From the NCBI RefSeq assembly GCF_030246845.1, contig NZ_CP126889.1, forward strand, positions 3,529,001-3,593,000: 64,000 nucleotides of DNA, read 5' to 3'. A program made the translations under genes and the position numbers. How positions within the stretch are numbered: position 1 is the stretch's first letter; each line of letters starts with the position of its first letter. Below, one piece after another: positions 29,312-37,688 of the stretch. The stretch is from Enhydrobacter sp. GTDB lineage: Bacteria; Pseudomonadota; Alphaproteobacteria; Reyranellales; Reyranellaceae. Below the pieces are notes generated by a model, which searched no databases, was not told the DNA's origin, and worked only from the letters and a program-made list of their open reading frames with translations.

Positions 29312-31504
29312 ATGGACTGGCGACTGGTGCTGGGTGCGCTGCGGTTCGCGGCATGGCTCGGCATGGCGGCACCGCGCCTGCCGAAGCCGGGCTCGATCGG
29401 TCTTGCCGAGCGCCTGGCCGCGCTTCCTGTGCAGGACGCACCGATCGGGCGACCGGCGATCGTGCGATGGAACCGGCATGCGGTGCCCTTCATCGAGGCC
29501 GACGATGACGGCGACCTCCCTGTCCTGATCGGCATCGTGCAGGCGCATCTGCGCCTGGGCCAGATGGAGATGTTCCGTCGCGTCGCCGCCGGCCGGATGA
29601 GCGAGATGGTGGGCGCAGCCGCGATCGAGTTCGATCGTACGGTGCGCATCATCGGCTTTGCGCGCGCCGTGCCCGAGATCCAGCGCAACTTGCCCGCGGC
29701 GACGCGGACCTGGGTCGAGGCCTATGTGTCGGGCGTCAACCACGTGTTGGTCAAAGCGCCGTTGCCGCCCGAGTTCGGGCTGTTCGCACTCGAGCGCGAG
29801 CCCTGGACGGTCGCGGACGTGCTCACCCTGGGCCGGCTCTATGCTTTCGACAACAGCTGGCTCGTCTGGCTAAGGTTGATCGGCGCCTACGGCGGACCGG
29901 GCTGGCGCGAGCTCTGGGACAGGATTTCCGCCCATACCGCGGTGCCGCGCGAGGCCGTGCTGGGCGTCAACAATCGTAGCGGCAGCAACGCGGTGGCGAT
30001 CGCCGGACGGCATGGCGGCAAGCCGTGGATCGTGGCCGATCCGCATCTCGGCCTGACCCTTCCCAACAACTGGATCGCGATGGGTTATCGTGCGCCCGGC
30101 CATCGTGCGGTCGGCCTGATGATCCCCGGAACGCCGTTCATGGCCACCGGCCGCAACGACTGGATCGGGTGGGCCGGCACCAGCCTGCACGCCCATGTGA
30201 GCGAGCTGTGCGACGTGTCGGATCTGCCGGTGGAGCAGATCGAGGCACGGCCGGAGAAACTGCGTGTGCGCTGGGGCCGGCCGCGCACGGTCGCGGTGCG
30301 GGCCTGCGCCACGGGACCGATCCTGTCGGACTCGCGCTTCTTCCGGACGGCCAGCGGGCGGACACTGGCGTTGCGCTGGGCAGGCCATGCCGAGAGCGAC
30401 GAGGTGACCGCGATGCTGCGGCTCGAGCGCGCGCGGGATTGGAAGGGCTTCCGCGCCGCGCTGCAGGGCTTCGCCGTTCCAGGCCTCAACATGATCTATG
30501 GCGACAGCGAGGGCCATGTCGGCCACGCCCTGGCCGCCTGGATCCCGCGCCACCGGCATTCGAACGACCTGATCGCTCCAGGCGGCGGGCCCTGGAAGGA
30601 GTTCGTGAGAGGCGACGAGCTGCCGAACTGGTTCGATCCCGCGAACGGCTTCGTGGTTTCCGCCAACGACCGGCCGCGCAGCGGGCAGGTCATCGGCCGC
30701 TTCTTCTCGCCGCGCGGGCGCGCCGACAGATTGTCCGAGCTGGTCGGCCGCATGGCGCGGCCCGACCTTGCCTCATGCGCCGAGCTGCAGAGGGATGTGC
30801 GGTCGGAATCGGCGCAACGACTCGCGCAGCTTCTATGTCGAGCGCTGCGGGTATCGGGCAGACTGCCGTCAGAGCACGAACGCTGCATTGCCCTCCTCGC
30901 CGCGTGGGATGGCAGCTACGAGGAGGCGTCCAGGGCCGCCGCCCTGTTCGAGCGCCTGCTGTTCCATGTCGCGCGCCGTTTCTATCGTGACCGCGTGCTT
31001 GCAGCTTACGGTGCCTCGTGGGCGATGCGCGATCTCATCCTGCACGATCTGGAGGCGGTTCCTCCCGAGAAGCTCACGCTGCTCGTGCGGCAGGCCCTGC
31101 GCCGCAGCGTCCGATGCCGGGGCAACGCCACCTGGGGCGAGCTGCACCGTCTGCGCCTCGACCATGCCCTGGGCGGCATTCCGGTTGTGGGGCGGCGCTA
31201 CCGTTTCCTCGATCTGCCAGCCGGGGGCGGCAGCGACACGGTGATGAAAACCTCGAACCCGCTGGCAGGGGGACGCCATGCTGTCCGCTTCGGATCCAAT
31301 GCGCGCTTCATCGCCGGCCTGTCGGACATCGACGAGGCTCGCGTCGTGCTGCTGGGCGGTCAGGATGGCTGGTTCGGCAGCGCCAACTTCCTCGACCAGG
31401 TCGAGTTGTGGCGGCGAGGCGCTTATCTGCGGCTGCCGCTGAGCGGGAAGGCGGTGGAGATCGAATTCCCGATTGTCACGGCCTTCGCGCCGCCCGGGGG
31501 ATGA
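29312..31504 (+). CDS. Penicillin-acylase-family Ntn hydrolase (N-acyl amidase)
   Basis: A 730-residue member of the penicillin acylase/acyl-homoserine-lactone acylase family, which are Ntn hydrolases self-cleaved into alpha and beta chains. The beta-chain start is in NNRSGSNAVAIAG; the Ser of GSN (about 225) would be the nucleophile. The family block KPWIVADPHLGLTLPNNWIA follows, and SLHAHVSELCDV and YGDSEGHVGHALAAWIPRH lie further on. Unlike typical periplasmic members it has no clear signal peptide, although an N-terminal hydrophobic patch is present. An in-frame GTG 90 bp upstream is possible; the ATG was chosen because of the promoter-like motif just before it. The stop overlaps the GH3-family start by 4 bp. 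Confidence 0.85.
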   Translation: MDWRLVLGALRFAAWLGMAAPRLPKPGSIGLAERLAALPVQDAPIGRPAIVRWNRHAVPFIEADDDGDLPVLIGIVQAHLRLGQMEMFRRVAAGRMSEMVGAAAIEFDRTVRIIGFARAVPEIQRNLPAATRTWVEAYVSGVNHVLVKAPLPPEFGLFALEREPWTVADVLTLGRLYAFDNSWLVWLRLIGAYGGPGWRELWDRISAHTAVPREAVLGVNNRSGSNAVAIAGRHGGKPWIVADPHLGLTLPNNWIAMGYRAPGHRAVGLMIPGTPFMATGRNDWIGWAGTSLHAHVSELCDVSDLPVEQIEARPEKLRVRWGRPRTVAVRACATGPILSDSRFFRTASGRTLALRWAGHAESDEVTAMLRLERARDWKGFRAALQGFAVPGLNMIYGDSEGHVGHALAAWIPRHRHSNDLIAPGGGPWKEFVRGDELPNWFDPANGFVVSANDRPRSGQVIGRFFSPRGRADRLSELVGRMARPDLASCAELQRDVRSESAQRLAQLLCRALRVSGRLPSEHERCIALLAAWDGSYEEASRAAALFERLLFHVARRFYRDRVLAAYGASWAMRDLILHDLEAVPPEKLTLLVRQALRRSVRCRGNATWGELHRLRLDHALGGIPVVGRRYRFLDLPAGGGSDTVMKTSNPLAGGRHAVRFGSNARFIAGLSDIDEARVVLLGGQDGWFGSANFLDQVELWRRGAYLRLPLSGKAVEIEFPIVTAFAPPGG

Positions 31505-33036
31505 CGGCAATGCTCGACGGCACGCCCCTTCTGCGGGTCTATGCGCGTTGGCGACGGGCGGTGCTTGCCCGGCAGGATCCGGTCGCCGAGCAGGAGAAGG
31601 TGCTGCGCGGGCTGCTGGGCCGCGCCGCGACGACGCGCTTCCACCGCGATCATGTGCTGGCGAAGGTCCGCACCGTCGCCGACTATCAAAGTGCCGTGCC
31701 GCTCAGACGCTACGAGGATTTCTGGCGGGAATATTGGGGCAGCCGCTATCCGGTGCTGAAGGATCTGACCTGGCGCGGGCGCATGCCGTGCTTTGCCAAC
31801 ACCTCGGGCACAAGCAGCGGCGTCACCAAGCACATCCCCGTCTCGAAAGAGATGATGGCGGCGAATCGGCACGCCGCCATCGACCTCCTGGTTCATCACG
31901 TCGCCAACCGGCCGCAAAGCCGCGTGCTCGCCGGCCGCAATTTCATGCTGGGCGGCAGCACAGCCCTCGAGCAGGTGGCGCCCGGCGTGATGGCGGGCGA
32001 TCTGAGCGGGATCGCGGCAGGCGGTGTGCCGTGGTGGGCGAAACCCTATTTCTTTCCTTCGGGGGAGTCCGGCGCGATTACGGATTGGGGAGAGAAGACG
32101 CGGCGACTTGCCGAGGAATCGCTCGACATGGCGATCCACAGCCTCTCCGGCACGCCGAGCTGGCTGCTGCCCTTCTTCGACCGGCTGCATGCGTTGCGGC
32201 CGGGCAGCGAACGCCTCGTCGACTGGTATCCCGGGCTGGAGATGATCGCGCATGGCGGCGTTTCCTTCACGCCTTACCGGCAGCGCTTCGACGAGCTGAT
32301 GGAAGGCGGTCACGCCGAGACGCGCGAGGTCTATCCGGCGAGTGAAGGCTTCGTTGCGCTGGCCGATGCCGGTCCGCGCGACGGGCTGAGGCTGCTCGTC
32401 GACAACGGTCTGTTCTTCGAGTTCGTACCGGTGGAGGAACTTTCCCGCCCGATGCCGACGCGGCATTGGCTGCGCACCGCCGAGACCGGTCTCAACTATG
32501 CGCTGGTGCTCACGACGTGTGCGGGCCTCTGGTCGTACATCCTGGGCGATACGGTGCGCTTCGTAAGCCTCCGTCCGCCGCGACTGGCCGTGACGGGCCG
32601 CACGTCCTATGGGCTTTCCGCCTTCGGCGAGCACCTGATCGGCGAGGAGATCGACAAGGCCGTCGCTTCGGCGGCGGGCGAGGTGAACGTCGGCGTGGTG
32701 GAGTTCACCGTGGGTCCCCTCTATCCGGTCGGATCCGGCCGCAGCGGCCACCATCTCTACCTGGTCGAGTTCTCGCGGCCGATGGCCGAGTCCGAGTGCG
32801 ATCGCTTCGGGCAGACGATCGACCGCACGCTCGCCGTCCTCAACCGCGACTATGCCGACCATCGCTGCGGCGACTTCGGCATGGGACCGCCGGAGCTGCG
32901 GGCCGTGCCGGCCGGCGGCTTCGCGCGCTGGATGAGGGCGCGCGGCAGGCTGGGCGGTCAGAACAAGGTGCCGCGCGTCTTCGCCGATCCCGCCGCCTTC
33001 GCGCGGGTCGTGGCCGAAATCACCGGCGGCGGCTGA
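31501..33036 (+). CDS. GH3-family acyl-acid amido synthetase-like protein
   Basis: A 511-residue protein of the GH3 (auxin-responsive promoter) superfamily. In plants these enzymes adenylate a carboxylic acid and link it to an amino acid. The ATP-binding motif NTSGTSSGVTKHIPVS (about 99-115), EVYPASEGFVAL (about 278) and WSYILGDTVRF (about 343) match the three GH3 nucleotide motifs, and the C-terminal cap ends RGRLGGQNKVPRV. Bacterial GH3 proteins occur in several phyla, a few being linked to indole-acetic acid or phytotoxin chemistry; most are untested. Its ATG overlaps the acylase stop as ATGA, so the two proteins are probably made in concert. The acyl substrate and amine partner are unknown. 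Confidence 0.88.
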   Translation: MTAMLDGTPLLRVYARWRRAVLARQDPVAEQEKVLRGLLGRAATTRFHRDHVLAKVRTVADYQSAVPLRRYEDFWREYWGSRYPVLKDLTWRGRMPCFANTSGTSSGVTKHIPVSKEMMAANRHAAIDLLVHHVANRPQSRVLAGRNFMLGGSTALEQVAPGVMAGDLSGIAAGGVPWWAKPYFFPSGESGAITDWGEKTRRLAEESLDMAIHSLSGTPSWLLPFFDRLHALRPGSERLVDWYPGLEMIAHGGVSFTPYRQRFDELMEGGHAETREVYPASEGFVALADAGPRDGLRLLVDNGLFFEFVPVEELSRPMPTRHWLRTAETGLNYALVLTTCAGLWSYILGDTVRFVSLRPPRLAVTGRTSYGLSAFGEHLIGEEIDKAVASAAGEVNVGVVEFTVGPLYPVGSGRSGHHLYLVEFSRPMAESECDRFGQTIDRTLAVLNRDYADHRCGDFGMGPPELRAVPAGGFARWMRARGRLGGQNKVPRVFADPAAFARVVAEITGGG

Positions 33037-33070
33037 AGCCCGGAACTGCGCTGCCGCGTGAAAGTCGACG

Positions 33071-33199
33071 TCACGGCGTGCCGATCAGCTTCTCGACGAT
33101 CAGCCAGACGAACAGCCCGACCAGCAGGAAACAGGCGCAGGCCACGCCTGCACAGGCCAACTGGTCGATGGTGGGGTGTAGCACCGATCTTGGAATCAC
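33071..33199 (-). CDS. Very small single-helix membrane protein (42 aa)
   Basis: On the minus strand a GTG start, six bases after a perfect AGGAGG, opens 42 residues with one membrane helix (CACFLLVGLFVWLIVEKLIG) and no other feature. The cysteines C16, C21 and C23 cluster at the start of the helix. It lies just downstream of, and convergent with, the GH3-family gene. No family is recognised. The strong ribosome-binding site and clean helix support it, but the length makes it tentative. Confidence 0.55.
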   Translation of the reverse strand: MIPRSVLHPTIDQLACAGVACACFLLVGLFVWLIVEKLIGTP

Positions 33200-33438
33200 G
33201 GGCCACCTCCTGATGTCTGTACCGTCAAAGCATCATGGGCGCATCACGCCGCCGCTTCATGGCCGTTTGATGGACGATCCACGAATGCCTTTGGCCGAAT
33301 CGCCACGACCGGCGAACGGGCGGGCATATGCAATTCACATGCAAATCGCGGGGGTGGTTGTGCATAACTCGAAAGCCTACGAGCAATAGGGCGACCTCCG
33401 CATTGCGGCCGGCCAGGCGGGCGCGCATCGTCGTTTGC

Positions 33439-33813
33439 ATGGGTGGAGGGAAGAAACTGGCCGGCGTGCGGGTGCTGATCGTCGAGGACAATTTCCTCAT
33501 CGCCGAGCAACTCAGCCGACTTGTTCAGGACGAGGGAGCAGAGGTCGTGGGGCCGGTCGCTACCTCGCAAATGGCGTGTGCGCTGATCCGCAGCCGACCG
33601 CTCGACGGCGCGCTTCTCGATGTCAGCCTGCAGTGGGAAGAGTCGACGCAGATCGCTTCGCTCCTCGAGGAGAGGCATGTTCCGTTCGTTGTCGTCACCG
33701 GTCACGAGCGCGAGTTCATCTCGGATCGCTTCCCGGCGGCGCCCTATGTCAGCAAGCCGTTCAGCGAGAAGAACCTGATTACGCTCGTGTCGGAGACATT
33801 CGTCGCCGCCTGA
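33439..33813 (+). CDS. Single-domain response regulator (receiver only)
   Basis: A 124-residue receiver domain with no output domain. The acidic pocket is in VLIVEDNFLIAEQL, the phospho-acceptor Asp in LDGALLDVSLQ, the Thr/Ser switch in FVVVTGHERE and the conserved Lys in YVSKPFSEKNL. Stand-alone receivers of this type act in phosphorelays or by direct protein binding. The frame is open for 37 codons upstream, but the ATG at MGGGKKLAGVRVL is the natural start. No histidine kinase is adjacent. It converges on the Ser/Thr kinase gene, with a hairpin between. Confidence 0.87.
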   Translation: MGGGKKLAGVRVLIVEDNFLIAEQLSRLVQDEGAEVVGPVATSQMACALIRSRPLDGALLDVSLQWEESTQIASLLEERHVPFVVVTGHEREFISDRFPAAPYVSKPFSEKNLITLVSETFVAA

Positions 33814-33860
33814 CGGCTGTCGGGCGGCGGACAACCGCTTGGGTGAGGGGAAGGGCGATG

Positions 33861-33892
33861 GCGCCGGCGACAGATCAGTATGTCGCCGGCGC
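33861..33892. terminator. Perfect 12-bp GC hairpin between convergent genes
   Basis: GCGCCGGCGACA and its exact reverse complement are separated by an 8-base loop. It sits between the stop of the receiver gene (plus strand) and the stop of a Ser/Thr kinase gene (minus strand), the right place for a shared terminator. No T-run follows on either strand, so it is not a classical intrinsic terminator. Confidence 0.5.
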
Positions 33893-33997
33893 CGCTGTCG
33901 GCACAAGGTTGGGGTGTGTGTCGGGCAGCGCGTGCAAGGTGATCTTCCATCGCTGCGTTGGCCAGTGACCAATCGGAGAAGCGTGCTGCGCCGATGA

Positions 33998-35032
33998 CTA
34001 TCGTCGTGGCGTGACCGCCGCAGCGGCGGCCGTCCAGAGCCGGCTGAAGCGCGACTTGCTCGCCAGGCCGGATCGTGCGCCCGCCCTCGATCGCAGGAGC
34101 GCGCGCAAGACCCGGATCGATTGCGGCCGGTCGCCGGGATGGAGCGTGAGCGCCCGGTCGATGCCGGCGAGCATCTCGCGGGCGAAACCCGCCGGTGCCG
34201 CGACGGCCAGCGGTTCGTATCGATCGGACTGCAGCCGCCGGGCGGCATCGGGCGGCGCGCGGCCGGTGATGGCGTAGTGGATGGTGGCGGCCAGCGCATA
34301 GATGTCCGTGGCGGCGCTCGCCGGCTCGCCGCGCAACAGCTCGGGCGCTGCGTAGCCCGACGGAGGCGGCGGCGCCAGGCCGGGCAGCCGCTGCGCCATC
34401 GCAGCACGCGCATTGCCGAAATCTATCAAGGTGGGCCGGCCGATCAGATCGACCATCACGTTGGCGGGCCGGATGTCGCCATGGAGCAGGCCTTCGCCGT
34501 GCAGATGGGACAGCGCCTCGACGAGTGAGCTCAGCAGGCGCTCGACGGTTGCCGGGCGCATTATGCCGCCGGTGCGCACGCGCTGCTGGAGGCTGATGCC
34601 GGGCACGACGTTGAAGACGATGCAGGAGGTGCCATTGGCATCCAGCAGATCGATCGCGCGCGCGACGAACGGGACAGGCGGCAGGTCGCGAAGCCTCGCG
34701 CCTTCCTCGACGAAGCGCGTGCGCATCCAGTCGAGATCCGCTGCCGCCGACGAAGGCTCTGCGACCACGTTGATGCCGTCCGGCCTGAGCGCCAGCATCC
34801 ACGGCAGGAATTCCTTGATGACGACGTCACGGCCCAGCGTACGGTCACGCGCGCAATAGGTGGGACCCAACGCGCCGCAACCGAGAAGGGACATGATCTC
34901 GTAGCGGCCGATAGTCTCGCCCGGCCACAGCGTCACGAAGGCGGCATCGCTTAGATGCCGCCTGCGGCCGGCCGGCTCGCTTGCCGCTGTCCGGGAAGAG
35001 CCGGGCGATGTGTCGGCACGGAGGGCGACCAT
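33998..35032 (-). CDS. Ser/Thr protein kinase, short paralogue (kinase A)
   Basis: A 344-residue Hanks-type kinase with intact motifs: glycine loop LLGCGALGPTYCARD, beta-3 Lys in VVIKEFLPWMLAL, catalytic HGDIRPANVMVD, DFGNAR, and an APE equivalent YAAPELLRG. It shares the KEFLP signature and overall sequence with the two kinases at 41-45 kb. Those continue into a membrane helix, a coiled coil and peptidoglycan-binding repeats, whereas this one stops in an Ala-rich stretch (SRLWTAAAAAVTPRR) where the helix would begin. It may be a soluble version or a truncated one. It lies 81 bp downstream of the first polymerase copy on the same strand. Confidence 0.88.
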   Translation of the reverse strand: MVALRADTSPGSSRTAASEPAGRRRHLSDAAFVTLWPGETIGRYEIMSLLGCGALGPTYCARDRTLGRDVVIKEFLPWMLALRPDGINVVAEPSSAAADLDWMRTRFVEEGARLRDLPPVPFVARAIDLLDANGTSCIVFNVVPGISLQQRVRTGGIMRPATVERLLSSLVEALSHLHGEGLLHGDIRPANVMVDLIGRPTLIDFGNARAAMAQRLPGLAPPPPSGYAAPELLRGEPASAATDIYALAATIHYAITGRAPPDAARRLQSDRYEPLAVAAPAGFAREMLAGIDRALTLHPGDRPQSIRVLRALLRSRAGARSGLASKSRFSRLWTAAAAAVTPRR

Positions 35033-35113
35033 TGCACATGACCATAAGTGGCCGCGGCAAGGCCGGCAGTGACAAAGCTGAGCTTTCCGCAGGCGGCCGG
35101 ATGGCTGTCCGGA

Positions 35114-36577
35114 TCACGATCGGTCGATGGCCGAGCGCCACGACGGCGCGCGGCGCTGGGGCGAATCGCCTGGCAGCGATCCGATGCGGGCCAGCCGGTC
35201 GCCGACGCCGGCAAAGCGCGCCTCGTGCGGACGCCGCGCAGGCTCCGCGGCACGTTCGTACAGGATGGCGGCCGCGGCGGCCATGAACAGCACGGCCCAG
35301 CAGGTCGGGCCGACATAGGCGCCCGCCGCCTGGCCGAGGATCGACCACACCAGCCAGCAGAAGGCGGCACTCGGCACGCCGAGCGTGAACAGCCAATAGG
35401 TGAGCGCCGCGCCGACGATGACGCCGAAGAACAGGCCGAGATAGATCCAGTGCAGCCAGAAGTAGTTGATCAGCAGCTCGGTCGCCGGCGAGACGATCTG
35501 CCACCCTGTCGAATAGGCGGGAGACTGCACGTAGATGTTGACGACGCGCTGCTCGATATAGGGCTCGCCGGTCAGGCCGGCACCCGCGATCGGAAAATCG
35601 CGTAGAATCTCCCGTCCGGCGATCGCCGGTCCCTGCACGCGGTAGAAGAAGCTGGGGTCGTTGCCGTTCGAGATCTCCTTCAGGCGCGCGGAGAAGATCG
35701 ACTGGCCCAGTACGACAGAGGCGCCGAGGAAGACGAGCGCGACTGCGGCCACCCTGAAGAGCCTTGCAAAGTCCAGGCGGCCGTTGCGGCGGCTGGCCAG
35801 GAACATCATGTAAGGCAGGACCATCACCAGCATGAGCAGCAAGGTGGGACCCGGCATGGCGAAGATACCGAGGCCGACCATCGCGACATAGAGGAAGAGC
35901 TTCCAGCGCCAGCGGCTGACGACGAACCAGACGAAGGTGAAGATCGAGAAGCAGAAGGTGACGCTGGCCGGCTCGGAGGCGAAGAACTTGGGCCGGATGC
36001 GGTTGTAGAGCAGCATGTCGCGCAGGTCGTTCTCGTAGACGCCGCGCTGGTAGATCACCGCGCGCACCCGGTCGCTGACCTCGCGCAAGCCGGTATAGTC
36101 CTCGAGCAGGCAGCCGATCAGGATGATCACGGAGATCGTCAGGAACAGGCCCGCCACCTGGCTGCGGCGGGCCTGCACCAGGGTGAGGAACAGGGCATAG
36201 CCGATGGTGATCGAGTAGGTGAGCTGGATGAGGCCGTTCAGCCGTCGCGGCAGAAAGGCGAGGTCGGGCGCGACGAGGATCGACACGACATAGAGGAACA
36301 GGATGACGAGATAGCCGACGAAGGCCTTCTCGGTGATCTGATGGCGCCGCCGCCACAGCAGGATCAGGCCGGCCACGCCCGCCGGCATGGACGGGAACGG
36401 CACGCTGGCCGAGATCATGATCGTGTAGTGCGTGTACAGGCCGATCAGGAACACGCAGACCAGCCCCAGGTCCAACCAGCCGATGCCTTGCGCCTGCGCA
36501 GTGCCGGTGGAACCGGCCCTTGTCTCGAACCACTCCGCCTGGGCAATGCCTTGCCGGTAGTCCAGCGCACGCGCCAT
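35114..36577 (-). CDS. O-antigen ligase/polymerase-like membrane protein, copy 1
   Basis: A 487-residue polytopic protein with about 12 predicted helices. Its periplasmic segment has YQRGVYENDLRDMLLYNRIR and RVQGPAIAGREI, and later NYFWLHWIYLGLFFG. The pattern fits the Wzy/WaaL/ExoQ-type polysaccharide polymerase-ligase superfamily, which acts on undecaprenyl-linked glycans. Residues from GIGWLDLGLV to RVQGPA are almost identical to copy 2 at 39.5-40.9 kb, while the N-terminal 31 residues and the C-terminal part differ. A third, divergent paralogue ends the window. A 12-bp inverted repeat lies upstream of the start. The glycan it handles is not known. Confidence 0.8.
   Translation of the reverse strand: MARALDYRQGIAQAEWFETRAGSTGTAQAQGIGWLDLGLVCVFLIGLYTHYTIMISASVPFPSMPAGVAGLILLWRRRHQITEKAFVGYLVILFLYVVSILVAPDLAFLPRRLNGLIQLTYSITIGYALFLTLVQARRSQVAGLFLTISVIILIGCLLEDYTGLREVSDRVRAVIYQRGVYENDLRDMLLYNRIRPKFFASEPASVTFCFSIFTFVWFVVSRWRWKLFLYVAMVGLGIFAMPGPTLLLMLVMVLPYMMFLASRRNGRLDFARLFRVAAVALVFLGASVVLGQSIFSARLKEISNGNDPSFFYRVQGPAIAGREILRDFPIAGAGLTGEPYIEQRVVNIYVQSPAYSTGWQIVSPATELLINYFWLHWIYLGLFFGVIVGAALTYWLFTLGVPSAAFCWLVWSILGQAAGAYVGPTCWAVLFMAAAAAILYERAAEPARRPHEARFAGVGDRLARIGSLPGDSPQRRAPSWRSAIDRS
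35624..36487. repeat. 864-bp near-identical direct repeat, unit 1
   Basis: This segment of polymerase copy 1 matches 39977-40840 at a constant offset of 4353 bp with no gap. By eye only two base differences were found, at 36087-36088 and near 36425. The similarity drops abruptly at the upstream edge (codon GIGW), and falls to roughly 85-90% beyond the downstream edge. Confidence 0.9.
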
Positions 36578-36635
36578 CCTCTGGGTCCTCTTCAGATCCC
36601 CGGTTCAATCTCCCGCTGTTGTCGATTCGGACCTG

Positions 36636-36726
36636 AATGACACGGACCGAACCCTTGGGGCCGGACCGACGTGACGACGACTAACGTCGGACGACCGACA
36701 TCCGATGCGGCGCCGTCCGTGTCATT
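36636..36726. repeat. Inverted repeat upstream of polymerase copy 1
   Basis: AATGACACGGAC (36636-36647) recurs as its exact reverse complement at 36715-36726. The 67-bp interval also contains a small GTCGG/CCGAC hairpin (36686-36699). It lies between the polymerase start and the IS5 remnant. It may be an operator for the polymerase promoter or the ends of a lost small insertion. Confidence 0.45.
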
Positions 36727-36784
36727 GATGTGGCGCGCGCGTGCACGGCTCGTGCAACTTATCAGCCAACAAGCGAGCTGACCG

Positions 36785-36988
36785 GTGCGTCGTTATGGAT
36801 TGCGGGACGATCAATGGGATCGGATCAAGGACATGCTGCCGAGGCGCGAGGGCCATGTCGGGGTCACGGCCAGGAACAACCGGCTGTTCGTGGAAGCCGT
36901 GCTCTACCGATACCGAGCGGGCCTCCCATGGCGCGATCTGCCGGAGCGCTTTGGCGATCCGATCAAGATCCACACCCGCTTTTCCCGC
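36785..36988 (+). pseudogene. IS5-family transposase remnant (5' part only)
   Basis: About 67 codons read as the N-terminus of an IS5/IS427-group transposase: YGLRDDQWDRIKDMLP, then NNRLFVEAVLYRYRAGLPW and RDLPERFGD, then IHTRFSR. Full-length proteins of this group continue with a Trp and reach over 130 residues. Here the frame is cut at HTRFSR and runs into a duplicated piece of the neighbouring oxidoreductase gene. The five bases CCCGC are shared by both partners at the junction, which suggests microhomology joining. The start is a GTG. The element cannot transpose on its own. Confidence 0.8.
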
Positions 36989-37109
36989 CATCGCGCCGTG
37001 CGATGATGCTGTGGTGACCGAGGGCATGAGGGGGTTGGCGAGGTCGCCGGCGGCGTGGATGCCGGGCGGCTGGTTTTGCGGCGCTCGTCGACCTTGAGGG
37101 CGATGCCGC
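36984..37109 (-). pseudogene. Duplicated 3' fragment of the thioredoxin-reductase-like gene
   Basis: About 125 bp repeats 37720-37845, the region coding the last third-to-end of the oxidoreductase downstream (MPSVTTASSHGAMAG on the minus strand). The match has several substitutions and one single-base deletion, so it is older than the polymerase duplication. On one side it is fused to the IS5 remnant; on the other, 83 bp of unassigned sequence ending in a stop codon precede the methyltransferase gene end. It makes direct repeats flanking that methyltransferase gene. Confidence 0.8.
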
Positions 37110-37192
37110 CGCGACGGCTCGACGAGACGCTCGCGGCAAGGAAGCCGGTGCTGGTTTATCAGAAGGCCCCGCAGGCGGCAGCGGCGGAATAG

Positions 37193-37666
37193 TCAGAGCC
37201 AGCGGCGAACCTCGGCCTTGTAGCGGCGGTAGTCGTCGCCGAACTTCGCTTCGAGATAGCGCTCCTCGCGGGCGATCACCTGCGTCTGGATCGCGATCAG
37301 CACCAACGGGAGCAAGGCGAAGGCGATCGGCCCGTCAAAGCCGATCGCAAGGCCGGCATAGACAAGCGCCATGCCGAGATACATGGGGTTGCGGGTCCAC
37401 CGATAGGGACCGGTCGTTGCGATGAGGGTCGTTGGCTGCGACGGCGGAATGTTGGTGCCCAGCCGCCGAAACAGCCCCGCCGCCGCAAGCATCATCGCCG
37501 CGCCGGCAACGAACAGCAGCGCGCCCGTCGCGACCAGCAACCGCCAGTCGATGCCGAAAGAGCGCAGGGTGACGAACCGCTCCGCCGCCAGCCCCAACAG
37601 CAGCGCTCCCAGATAGACGAAGGGCGGAGGGAAGCGCACACCCGCGCTGTCTGATTCGACGGCCAT
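37193..37666 (-). CDS. Isoprenylcysteine carboxyl methyltransferase-family membrane protein
   Basis: A 157-residue integral membrane protein with about four helices. The C-terminal signature GPYRWTRNPMYLGMALVYAG and REERYLEAKFGDDYRRYKAEVRRWL is that of the ICMT/PEMT (DUF1295-related) family of S-adenosylmethionine-dependent membrane methyltransferases. Two ATGs are close together; GGAGG touches the first directly and is six bases from the second, so the second is used. The bacterial substrate is unknown. It lies directly downstream of the oxidoreductase gene (22 bp), and the two probably form one unit controlled by the divergent TetR protein. Confidence 0.85.
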   Translation of the reverse strand: MAVESDSAGVRFPPPFVYLGALLLGLAAERFVTLRSFGIDWRLLVATGALLFVAGAAMMLAAAGLFRRLGTNIPPSQPTTLIATTGPYRWTRNPMYLGMALVYAGLAIGFDGPIAFALLPLVLIAIQTQVIAREERYLEAKFGDDYRRYKAEVRRWL

Positions 37667-37688
37667 GCTCATCCTCCAATCTTTGCTC

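Noticed and set aside
33744..34802. Frame -1 continuation after the kinase A stop, checked as a possible frameshift restoring the membrane helix
   Set aside because: The alternative frame after the stop does not give a helix, coiled coil or PG-binding motif, so a simple recent frameshift is not supported.
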